Shown one piece after another: positions 1 through 9,823 of a stretch of DNA of 21,608 bases; position 1 is the first letter of the stretch; each line of letters begins with the position of its first letter. The notes under the pieces were generated by a model. That model made no database searches and had not been told where the DNA came from. It was given only the letters and a program-made list of their open reading frames with translations. This DNA comes from Amoebophrya sp. AT5.2 (taxonomy: Eukaryota > Sar > Dinophyceae > Syndiniales > Amoebophryaceae). Where the stretch lies: NCBI GenBank assembly GCA_005223375.1, contig RXOD01004486.1, positions 1 through 21,608 of the forward strand, written 5' to 3'. The translations under genes were made by a program, and so were the position numbers.

Positions 1-225
1 CTGGTGGTCGCCGCGGGGCGACAGCCGGAACCCTATGTGCGCGAAATCGTCGAGCGTCTCCATCGCCTTGTTTGAGTTTGCTGCCGCCTTCGAAGAGGAA
101 GACGCCTTCGGGGAAGGTCCCGCTTTCGGCGACACGGACCTCGCAGGCGACTTCACGTTGAGCTTCTTCAGCGAATGATTCTTCTTCTTAGGCGACCCCG
201 GAGGCCGAGGCGGAATAGAAGACAT
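1..225 (-). CDS. Basic Ser/Pro-rich protein, N-terminal part (runs off left edge)
   Basis: The frame is open for 75 codons from an ATG at 225 to the left edge of the window. The N-terminus begins MSSIPPRPPGSPKKKNHS and continues with several Ser-Pro and Lys-rich stretches (KSPARSVSPKAGPSPKASSS). It is low-complexity and basic, as in disordered nuclear or cytoskeletal regulators with proline-directed phosphorylation sites; that reading is inference only. No signal peptide or membrane segment is seen. The most distal residues (METLDDFAHIGFRLSPRG) look more ordered and may begin a folded domain outside the window. An A-rich stretch precedes the ATG. The family is not recognised. Confidence rests on the open frame, the natural start and the codon use. 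Confidence 0.55.
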   Translation of the reverse strand, partial: MSSIPPRPPGSPKKKNHSLKKLNVKSPARSVSPKAGPSPKASSSSKAAANSNKAMETLDDFAHIGFRLSPRGDHQ

Positions 226-923
226 TTTCTGGCGCGATTCCGGGGCTGGAAGTACTTCTTCTTCTTTTCGGGTCCGTCTCGAAGATTATCGTTGGTTTTG
301 ATGATGCACTGAAAATGTTGACTCGCGCAGTGAGCAATTGCAATGTACAGATCGATAGATAAGTACTTACTTCTTGGGAGATAAAATTCAAACTGAAAGT
401 GGAAGTACGAAGAGAGTTGAATCAGCACGACGTTCGTAAACGGAAGTTGAAGAGGAGGGCAAGTTCCTTGCAGTGAGTAGGAAACCCTGTGGGCGAAAAC
501 AGAGGAAAGATAAAGAAGACTGCATCCTTCAAGGAACAAACAACAAAAGGACGAAATGATACGAACCAAAATCACATGAATACTGCTGAAACCGCATGAG
601 ACTGAGGTGAGACGAACCACGAATAACCGATAAAAAGCAAGAGAGAAGCGCATCAAATGACGCAAGGAAACGATAACCGACAGAGTCCATCGATGTTCGA
701 CTCGCGCACGTTGACGCCACACGAAACGAAAGGACCGAACGTCAGATCGCGAACGATGCATTTGCATTCATTCTCTGTAATTAAAGCAGAAGCGGAAGAA
801 GCGACTTTCAATAGACTCCCCCTGCCCCTTCCCCCCGTATCTTCTAATTACAAGAAGTAGGTTGAAAAGACTGCGTGTCTGTCTGCGGCTGATCGCTTTT
901 TCAGCGCGCCCATTGAATTTTTT
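226..923. other. Intergenic region, no gene seen
   Basis: This is the spacer between the 5' end of the leftmost gene and the 3' end of the J-protein gene, so it should hold the promoter and 5' leader of the former and the 3' end of the latter. It is less GC-rich than the flanking exons. Open frames on both strands are short, lack coding bias and show no recognisable domain. A pyrimidine-rich run lies near 820-840. No tRNA, repeat or inverted repeat was noticed. Confidence 0.5.
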
Positions 924-1786
924 TCAGTCGCTTATATCCAGCGCTGACGACAGTTTTCTGTACACGCCGTGCGTGTCGCGGCAATACGCTTTGCCCTCGT
1001 TGTCGTACAGAATCTTTCCCTTCTGCGATTTCTTCTTGGCGAAGCCGGTCATGGAGTGGTCGACACACGTGCAAAACACAAACCCGAGCAGCCCGACGGG
1101 CACCACGAAGAAAGGCACCACCAGCAGGAATTGGCGCAGCCAGGCGCTGTATCGCGTCCAGAAAACAACTGGGGACGAATCTGCTTCTGCGCCCCCGTGC
1201 AATACAGCCGCCTCGTCTCCACGACCTCCGCCGCCGGAAAACTGTCCTTCGTGGACGTAGCGCCCCGACTTGTGGCGCGCGTAGTAATCCTGCTTCTGCT
1301 TCAGCTTTTTCGCGAGCTCGACGTTCGGGTTGCGGTTGCGGGGCGCAGTTGGGTCCATCCATCCTCCCTCCATGGTGGGCTTGTTCCCGCGAAAGCCATC
1401 CTCGTCGGACCTGCTCGAGCTGCCCGAAGAACCGCCGCCCTGGTGGAAGAGTGGTTTGTTACTAGGTAGCGGCAGATTCTCGATCTGCTTTTACTCCTAC
1501 TCCACCTTGACCCCAAGTACTCGTCCGTCTCATTTTTTTCACGGTAAGTACGTACCACAAAAGAAAAAAAGCGATGTGCTGTATGCACCAGCGAGTTGTC
1601 GTAGTCTCGCCTCTTTCGGTCGTCGGAGAGAATGTCGTAGGCCTCCTGTACTTTCTGGAAGAGGTTGCTGGTTTTCTCCGGGTTGCGGTCGGGGTGATAC
1701 TTCTTCGCCAGCTCCCGATACGCTTTCTTGATGACATCCTGAGTGGCTTTACGAGGTACTCCTAACACCAGGTAATGCGACTGCAT
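924..1786 (-). CDS. Membrane-anchored J-domain (DnaJ/Hsp40-like) co-chaperone, two exons
   Basis: Exon 1 is 1556-1786 and exon 2 is 924-1484. The 71-nt GT-AG intron (donor GTACGT, acceptor GCAG) joins them in phase 0, giving about 263 residues. Residues 3-62 form a J domain with the diagnostic HPD at 31-33 inside AYRELAKKYHPDRN and the usual helix IV (DDRKRRDYD). In this family HPD stimulates Hsp70 ATPase activity. A Gly/Ser linker and a basic Lys/Gln-rich segment follow, then one strong transmembrane helix at about 195-217 (FLLVVPFFVVPVGLLGFVF) and a basic C-terminus. The plan suggests a tail-side membrane anchor, perhaps at the ER, presenting the J domain to an Hsp70; the compartment is inference. 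An in-frame TGA just upstream supports the chosen ATG. There is no Gly/Phe-rich or zinc-finger region, so this is not a class I DnaJ. Confidence 0.88.
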
Positions 1787-2191
1787 CGATCCGCAGGTTT
1801 CTCACATTTATTGCTCTTGTTAATCTTTTGCTTTTCGTGCACGAGTGGGATAAGATCGATAATGCTCCGAAATCTTGTGAGTCGAGCCAGACACGGACCC
1901 TCGACAACCCTGCATTGAGGTGACACGCCAAACACGGAGTCCGTCGCTATGCGCTGCCTTCAATTAGCGAGGAACACAGTATGCGCCAATTGACTAAACA
2001 AGTCAAATAAGAATATAGTCCTGCAGTCAGTTTAGGTACCCGCACTGAGTTTCGTTTGTGGGGACACCACGGTTTCAGAAATCACGAAAGTCAACTGCAA
2101 ATGCATCAAGAAGAAAACCACGTCATGGCCCTTCGTTCTTGGAGAAAGACCCCCTGTTCATAGGTTAAAGCGGCGTCGTTGCCGCCCGTGG
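1787..2191. other. Intergenic region between ankyrin gene and J-protein gene
   Basis: About 400 bp separate the stop of the ankyrin-repeat gene from the start of the next minus-strand gene. It must hold the 3' end of the former and the promoter of the latter. Only short open frames without coding bias are seen, and no clear motif or repeat. Confidence 0.45.
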
Positions 2192-5100
2192 TCAGAACGG
2201 CACACTGTCGTCAGTATCCGGGTCCACTTCTAATGCGTCATCGTCATCTGAATCGCTATCTTCAGAGGAGCTTTCCTCTTCCTCGTCCCGGTCTTCAGTG
2301 TAATCTGAATCGTAGGGACTGGACGAGTTTTGCGAACTCCAGCCGAAGTTCACGGAATAATCCGACTGTTCGCTCTGGGACCTTCGCGGGGCGGGTGGTT
2401 CTGGTTGCGAGCTGGTTCCACTAGCCGGGCCGGCCTCTGGTCCTCCAAAGGAATTGTCCTTCTCGCTGTACTCCTCGTCGACGGAGAGTGCGCGGCGGAG
2501 GGCGGCCTGTCGGAAAAGTTGTTTTCTTCGGATTCTCTTTCCGGCGCCGAAGAGCAACTTACAATAACAATTCGGTGCACTGCTACTACGTTACTCCACG
2601 AGGGTGCCAAAAAAATCGGTATAGAGCACACAGCAGTGCTGAAATTTTACGTAATCTATCAAATTCAAACCCCCTGCCCAACAAGATGAGAAATCAAATA
2701 TGTTATTGTACCTCTGTGAGTTCCACTTCAACCGCCTTCTTCGAGGTGGAAGGCGGCGAAACTCCGTCTCCCGCCAGTTCCTCCAGCAGCGCCTTCTCCT
2801 TTCGCACCCCGCTGGCGTCCTCGCGCAGCACCTTCAGCGGCGCGAAGAAGAGGGGCAGTCCCTCTCCCCGCAGCCGCTTGCGGAAGCACTCCACCAACGT
2901 GGTGGGCGCCACCGCCCGCGTCGCGTAGAAGTAGGCCGATTTGCGTTTCGCGTCGCCCAGCTCGATGCCGCGCCGGTTCATCCGCGCGAGCAGGTAGCGC
3001 GCGACCGCCTCGTAGCGCCGCTTCACGGCGAGGTGCAGGGCGGTTCTTCCCCGCGAGTCCTGCGCGTTCAGCAGCTGGTGGGCGTTCGGGCACCGCGTGA
3101 GGATCAGATCCGCGACCGGGGCGAGGGGCCAGCTGCTGGAACCAGTGCGCTCCACGCGCGTCGGCCAAGCGAGGGACCGCACCGCGAGCTGATGCAACAC
3201 CGTCCGCGTGTCGAGGCAGGGCTCCGCGAGCATTCTGCGCAACCGCCCGGGGCTCAGCGGATGGCCGGCGGGCAAGTAGGCCACCTCCGGGACTTTTTCC
3301 CGCGTCGGCGGGTCGAAGGTTAATTTCGTATTTTCTGCAGGCGATGTTGAGGGCGCTGCCGCTTCGGTTGCATGCTTTTGCTTCTTGCCGGTGGCGCAGC
3401 TGCTGTTCCTTCCACCCTCGACCAAGTGGTCTCTCTCCCCTCCGCCTTCCGCAACTGCCGCCGCCGCAGGGGCAAGCAGAGCGCCCACCTCCTCCCCTCT
3501 TTCGCCGACCCGCAGCCGCATTAAGGCGAGCAGCGTCAGCTCCTCCCGGTGGCTCGCTGCTCCGCTCAGGTGTTGCGCCCACATGTGCAGCGGCGTCAGC
3601 CCGCTCCGGTTGGTCGCGTACAGCAGGCCCGGGGCACGGTTTATCAGGTCCCGCATGAATTCCAAAGCGCCCGCGCGCTCCACCGCCCACGGCGCGCGCT
3701 TCGCCAGTCGGTGCAAGGCTGTGTCGCGCGCGTCCCGAACCTCGGACCGCGCGTACAGGTTGCAGCCTGCGTCGTCCAGCAGCTTCAGCAGATGCACGCC
3801 CGTGGTCGGGTTGTCGATGTCCGTCTCGCTTCCGTGCGTCAGCCGGTGCGTCACCCCGAGAACGATGATGTCGCGGGGGCCATGGGTTTCTTCCTCAAAA
3901 TCATGATCCGCCGGAGGGCGTTCCCGTCCGCACACCTCGCAGGTGTAGTTGACTGCGGCGAAGTGCGCCTCCCTAGTATTTCCCGCCGCAATTTCGCTGC
4001 GGGAGGAGCGGTCGGGTAGGACCACCTCGGGGTTGTACTCGTTCACAGCAAAAGTAGAAGCATCGACGCTAGGAAGTGGATCTTCGCTCTGTAGCTGTTG
4101 CGTCGAGGGTGGCGACGGGTCGGAGCCCTTGGAGCAGGCGGGAGCTTTTCGAGTCGGAAGTAAATGTAGGTCTTCCCCTCCAGACGGCAAACAATCGCCG
4201 TCTTGCGGTCGCGAAGCAACGGATTTTTCGTGAGCCGGCGTGGTTTCCAAGTTACGCAAGTTGCCGAAGCCGTCGGGGAAATCCCTCGGATAGTATGTTT
4301 TCAGCAGCGGCTTGAGAACCCGGCTCGCGGTCTCACGGAGGCCGCCGGCGACGCCCGGCCCCATGGCCTTGTCCTTCCTAAGTTCTGCGTTATAACCCCC
4401 GGCATCCTTGTCCAGCGCAGCCTGGAAGGACCCTTGTTGACTGTATATCTCGTTCATGAGTCGCATGAACTCGTCGCGCAAACCCGGCAAAGCGCTGCGA
4501 TCCAGCCTGCTCGTGCGAAAGAGGAACTTCCGGCGGTGTGCTTCGTCTTCGTCGTCCTGCTTGGAGACCGCGTCCGCACTTACGCCACCAGCGACTGCGG
4601 CGCTGCTCGTTGCCTGCGCCTCCGTGTCTGGTCCTACCTCTTGTGCAAATGCACCGTGGGCCCTCGCGGAGGCGTCGTTACTCGCACCTGCGACGTCGCT
4701 GTGATGTTCTGTCTGATTGTCTATTTTCGCACCAGCGCCTTCCTCGCCCGGCGCGCTGTTGCTTACTACACCATCCTCGCGGAGAAGGTTCATCAACCCC
4801 GCCTCATACATACTACTAAAAAATAAGCCATCCGCGGTTTCACAGGCGTACAGCACCGCCAGCATTTCGTGCTCTAGCAAAATCCTTTTCCCAATCTCCC
4901 ACTCAGTCAACTGGTGCTCCCCGTCGCTTTCTTTCGACGTCGACAAAAGACTGCTCGTTGGACTCGAAGAACTTGAGATCCTCCGCATCTTTTCGGCTAT
5001 CTCCGTGCGTACAAATATAAGGTCCATCTGCCACCGACCAATGTCGTGCAGGTCCGGCTTAAGGCCCTCCGGCTCTCCCCTACGTGTTCCATCGTCGAGA

Positions 5101-8100
5101 ACAGATGATCCATCATTCCTCGTCTCCTCCTTCTTCGTCCCTCCCGCCTCGGCTCCTGCTTCTTCACCGTCTGCGAGTTTCGTGGCTGCACCTCCGCTGC
5201 CAGTTCGCGCTGCTTCATCTCCGAACAGCCACCCGAAGCGGTCTTTCTGTGCGCGCCAGAAGGCTGCTTCCTTGGCTCTCGCCGCCGCGCGCTGGGCCAC
5301 GCCGTGGCTCCGCATCGTGGCCACGTAGTCCCGGACGAGGACCGAGAACAAGGGCACAAGCAGCACCTCGTCGCACGAATCCACCACGTAGTGCAGTAAG
5401 TGCGGATCCAACATGTGCTCGGCATACACGGGTACCTGGAGCCGCCGCGGATTCAGCTCGAGAAGCTGCAGGTGGGATGTTGATGATGCAGTAGAGGCTG
5501 CAATTCCAGTTCGTGCAAGAACGTCCGGCGCCTTGCTGTGGGACACTTGTAAAAGGTCGTGCAAAACGCCGTAGGCCTCCTGGTTGACGATGTGAGCCAC
5601 GAGGAGGCGCGAGCGCGGCGGGGCCAGAACGTTTACAGTGTCGGTTATTTCCCGGTGGTTTCGATGGGTGTAGGGATCGCGGTCTTCGTCCTCACGCCAG
5701 TGACTCGACAAGTCGCCAGTGAATTCACGAATGGCTCGACCGTAGTTGTAGTCCTCGCTTTCGGTTCGTTGTACCCCTCCGAAGAGGGCGTTCTCGAGCC
5801 GCGGCGACAAACCCGAGTTGTACCCCCCGGCAGAAGCAGTTGCGCGCAACGCCTGCGGCTGGCGTTGGCACAGCCCCGTCTGCCAGAGGTAGTGCGGACG
5901 CTGCGGCTGCTGCCTCCCGTTGGCGCCAACTGATCCCGCGACCCCCGCTGCGCCAGCACCCCCGTCGTTGGCGTTGCCGCCGCGGTTGCGGTTGCGCCGC
6001 CGACGACGATTTCCGCCTGCACCGCCGTGATTGTTGTCCCCCGGCCTGCCATGCGCGCCAGCTTTTTCGGGCTTCTGCAGAATGATCATCGCGTTGAGTA
6101 CGCTTTTCAAAGTCACTGAGGGGTCGAAAAACTGCTTGGTGGCCAGCAAGTACCGGATCACGGTCAACAGGAAACGGAAGCACGCCAGCTGATCCCTCTC
6201 ACTTGCGAAGAATAGTCCCAAAACCAGATCCAGGTCTGTGACGGACTTGTCCTGCTGCGCTGCGTGGACGGACAGGGTCGGGGGCGGAGGAGGTTTTTCT
6301 TCTTCCGGCTTTTTCGGCGGGTTTCGTCGGCGGCGGTTGCGGTTGCGGCGCCCCCCGCGACGGCCTCGTCCGCGGGGTGGATCGCCCTCTGCCTGCTGCG
6401 CGGGGTCCTCCCCCTCACCAGTCGTGGTTCCCGCTGCTACCACCTCCTCGGACGCAGGACCATTGCCACTGGCGCTCGCCGGGGCGGCACTAGAGGAGAG
6501 TGGTTGCTCCTCGTGCGAAGAAGCTGGGTGTGTTGTATGATCCTGGGGGGACGAGGACGCGGCGTCCCGGAGGTCTACCTCGGCCTCGGACTGCGTCGTG
6601 GTCTCGCCGAGCGTCGAAGTGTGTTCCCCGTCGTCCAACACGGAGCCGCTCTCGATTTCCGTCACCCCGGAACTCCGGCGCGCGAGGCGGTCCGTGAGCT
6701 CCTTCAACTCTTCCTCCCACGTCGTGCCCTCCTTCTCGCACACCGTAGCTTTCTGGACCTTCGCGCACACGATTTCGAGGAACTCGCAGCGGCATGACGG
6801 CGGATCTGAGGCCGCGAACAAACCTCCCACTACGTTCTCCACTTCCGCGCTTGAGGTTGATGTAGGCGGAGCACGCGGGTCCTGCAGCTGCTCGCGCGCG
6901 GATGACAGCGGTTCCAGCACGGATAGTGCGGACATCGGGCAGGAATCCGGCCCGCTGTCCGCACTGTCCGTGCCGTCGCCGCGCGCGCGTGGCGCCCTCT
7001 TTTGCCGCGTCAAAGAAGTTGGTGAAGTAGAACCCCCAAGTAGAGTTCTTTCGCAGGAGCGCGACGTAGTGCTTGTAGTTGTTCCCGCGAACAAGTCTAC
7101 CACTCCGTTTTCGCGAAAAGATTCCGCCAGCAGGTCCTTCATCACCGACAGCTGCCCGTACTGGCACGCCACCTGGAACAGGTTGCTCGGGCGCAGCTCC
7201 TCCTCCCCGTCGGAGTCCTCGTCCTGCTCGCTTTCCGTGGACTCCTCGTTGTTGTAACGAGCCTTCACGTACTCAGGCGTCTTCACGAGCGCGAAGTCCA
7301 AATTGCGCCAGATGCTCGAGCGAATGCGCTCCAACACCTCGCCGCCCACGGGACCGGTGCGCATCACAGCGTTTTCCTTCGTTGTACTTTCAAGAACAGG
7401 CGGCTTTTGATGTCTCGCGAGAATCTTGGGGCAGCCGAGCGAGCTCGCGATGGCGTCGTCGATCAAGATGGTCAGCAGATTGGAAAATAGATTGAAGTCC
7501 TCCTCCTCCGCGTGGTCGACGGTGGGCACGTGAACGACGATTGTGTCCTTGACCGCGCGGCGCTTCTGGAGGAACGCGACGGCGCTGCTGAGATCTTCTG
7601 CCGCATCTGCGTCGTCGGGGTCGTGGCTGGTGGCTCTTGCGCTGTGGTCCACTCGTCCTCCTGGCGTATTCGCATTCGGGCCTGAAGCTGATGCAGCTCC
7701 TGAAGTAGTGGCGTTACAGCTCGAAGAACTCGCGACCTGTCCACCGTCGTCCTCGTGATGGTGTCCTCCGTTTCGCGACTCGTCCCTGCTGTTCCCATCT
7801 TTGCTCGGTGATGGCGTCGTCGCGTTTTGCTTGCTTGTTTTTCCATGCGACTTGCCTCCGGTCCCCGGCTCGGCTCCTTCTACTTTTGCCCCCTCAACTC
7901 CTTCTACTTCCGCGCCCCCGCCCTCGTCAAGGCTAACATCTACCCAGCCGTCCGTCTGGACCCGCACCCCTGCCGCACCAGCGGAAGCACCCCAGGCAAT
8001 TTTCAGGTGTTCTCGTGTCGTCATCACGCAAAATTCGTCTTCCACCACCTCGCCGGCCGCGGGGACCAGCGTGACCCCCTCTGCCCTTCGCAACTCGCTC

Positions 8101-8549
8101 GCGAAGTCCGGACCTGCGATTGCCGCGGCACGGGCCAATGATGCCTGCGCATGATCAGACCCCGCGAACCCGTGCCGGGGCGAATCCGGCGATACTGCAC
8201 CCATGGTCGCGCCCCCTCCACCGCGGCGGAACGACACGCTGACGCTGGCCAGCGCGAGCACAACCCAAATGGGCGTTTTGAAGGGAATCCGCTCGTGCGA
8301 GGAAAGGCTCACTAACTGCAGGAACACACGGCAGGTTCCTAGCCGCGGCGCAACCACCTTTTTCAACAGCTCCTCCACGGTGCGCACGCGGAGGGACGGA
8401 AACGACCCAGAGTGTGGCCCCCGAGCCCGAATCAGGTCCTCGGCATACACATCGACGGCGGCGTCCCCGAAACCTTGCCGGATGCGAAACAACAGAGTCG
8501 GCGACGGGGCGGAAGCAGAACCTCCCGCCTCTATTGAAGTAGATGGCAT
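2192..8549 (-). CDS. Giant ankyrin-repeat protein with basic Arg/Asn-rich segments and acidic tail, two exons
   Basis: Exon 1 (2712-8549) is one uninterrupted frame of 1946 codons. It is joined in phase 0 across a 154-nt GT-AG intron (2558-2711) to exon 2 (2192-2557), giving about 2067 residues. Ankyrin-like helices are clearest at residues ~1575-1885 (DTALHRLAKRAPW, SGLTPLHMWAQH, SRGRTALHLAVKRRYEAVA), with a possible unit near 456 (FQVACQYGQLSVMKDLL). Between them are long disordered acidic or Ser-rich linkers, two Arg/Asn/Gly-rich basic tracts (~720-750 and ~830-870) like RNA-binding tails, and a lone CEVCGR pair near 1538. Exon 2 adds a strongly acidic C-terminus. Ankyrin repeats bind proteins, so a scaffold role is likely, but no catalytic domain was recognised. 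The ATG at 8549 starts the frame and suits an eukaryotic start. The exon 2 junction is supported by phase and by the change from stop-rich to coding sequence. Confidence 0.85.
2558..2711 (-). repeat. Intron of the ankyrin gene with short terminal inverted repeats
   Basis: On the minus strand the intron begins GAG|GTACAATAACA and ends TGTTATTGTAAG|TTG. The 10 bp just inside each end (2701-2710 and 2560-2569) are perfect inverted copies, TACAATAACA and TGTTATTGTA. The donor GT and acceptor AG overlap or touch these arms. The interior is AT-richer than the exons. Confidence 0.6.
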
Positions 8550-8660
8550 GATCCTTTCTTGGAGGCGAGAAATAGGAACAATGACAAAAGTGATGTAATG
8601 TCGTTGATGAGAGATGATGTGTAACCAGTGGGCGTGGATGGAGTAAGTGTCGCGGTCACA

Positions 8661-9239
8661 ATGGCGATAAACCTTAACCTGCTACTGGCTTGTAGTGAGA
8701 CGGATGTTGACGATCAACATCGAGAAATTGTAAGTTTCCCATCCGGCTGCTCCCTGATGTAGTGGTGCTAGCCATGATACGTCCATTTCTCTCTACTGTT
8801 ATCGCAATCACATCGAGTTCGCTGCCTCTGCCTGTCGTTGATGCTAGAAAAGGTTCGTTTGTGCAAAGCAAAAGCTACGAGGCAATGCACGGAGACAGAT
8901 TTCGGTGGGCGTGCGTTTCTACTGGGCGCGATCGAGATCAGAAGCACGATTGTCGTTCCTTGCAGGCAGAGGTCGTGAGCCTTTTTGTAAATTATCCAAA
9001 GACGTTGACGAGATCCACGACGAACAACTTGAATCGATTCGGTACACAGCTGCGGCGGCAGAAACCAATCAACAGCACCGGTCTCGCCTTCGGATTAGAA
9101 ATAGCTGGTGAGTATTCCTTTCTGAAGTCAAAACCACTGACCGGATAATACCCGTCAAGTGTTTTTCGCTAGCTTTCTCTCCTTGTCTTTGATCAAAAGC
9201 GACACGCGAAAAAATGTTTTTATGGGGGGCTCCGGTTGA
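8661..9239 (+). CDS. Possible small three-exon gene, unknown function
   Basis: This is the only plus-strand gene candidate. Proposed exons are 8661-8729 (ATG, 23 codons, MAINLNLLLACSETDVDDQ), 8848-9107 and 9173-9239. Introns of 118 and 65 nt have strong donors (GTAAGT and GTGAGT) and TAG acceptors, and the phases match (0, then 2), giving about 131 residues. Exon 2 contains a hydrophilic, coding-looking stretch (KDVDEIHDEQLESIRYTAAA). No domain, clear signal peptide or homolog is recognised. A different acceptor (TTCCTTGCAG at 8955-8964) would give another frame through the same donor, so the model is uncertain. It starts only 111 bp from the divergent ankyrin-gene start, so the two could share a promoter region. 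Confidence 0.35.
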
Positions 9240-9783
9240 CTTAGGGACCGTCTCCTCGAAGTCCTCGCGAATTTCCCATTTCACTTGCGTGCGATGGGCA
9301 GTCCCAGTCGAAGTAGTATAAATAACCCAGCAAGTGAGTCCTCGAAATAACATTGTATACAGCTAGTTTGGCAGCTTTGACCAGCTGATCGTGCAGAAGA
9401 CAAAATCTTCTTCGACCGTGGTCGTAGCTGATATCTCCAATATCCTGAGCTTTAAAATGCCAGTACGAGCAGCACGCGACGAGCAGATCTCGGATTAAAA
9501 GGCAGAGAGCCAATCAAGCGTGTCTGCTGGTACTCGAGCTGGTACGCGTGTTTTAGAACTTTTTGTACTCGACGAGGAAACACCGGCGTCGTGAGAACGC
9601 TACGCAATCATGTGGATGAGCTTTTTTAAAAGGGCGTTGAGGAGTTCTCGAAAGTAACGCGCTGATCGCCTGTCCACGCCACGTGGCGGTTACCTACGAG
9701 CCTGGTGTTTCTCCCAAAGAAGCACAGACTTCGGCGGCTCGGTCACCCACTCCGCAATCCCAACGCTTTCGCGAAGTCATCGC
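9240..9783. other. Intergenic region, no convincing gene
   Basis: Short open frames occur on both strands, but none has coding bias, a good start or splice signals that agree in phase. The region lies downstream of both the plus-strand candidate and the minus-strand repeat-locus genes, so it probably holds their 3' ends. No repeat was noticed until the 40-bp repeat at 9784. Confidence 0.4.
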
Positions 9784-9823
9784 GAATATTCTCGAGAGTT
9801 TCCAACTCCGTTCAGAAAAGGTC
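9784..9823. repeat. 40-bp repeat, copy 1 (matches 11366-11405)
   Basis: The 40 bp starting GAATATTCTCGAGAG are identical at 9784-9823 and 11366-11405. In the minus-strand gene this copy covers the stop (GGC GAC CTT TTC TGA), so the repeat marks a shared gene 3' end. It is one of three blocks shared in the same order by the two secreted-protein genes. Confidence 0.9.

Noticed and set aside
2700..3323. Long plus-strand Arg/Gln-rich frames opposite the ankyrin gene, and similar ones throughout 2.7-8.6 kb
   Set aside because: They are shadows of the GC-rich minus-strand coding frame, with no start context, domain or splice support.
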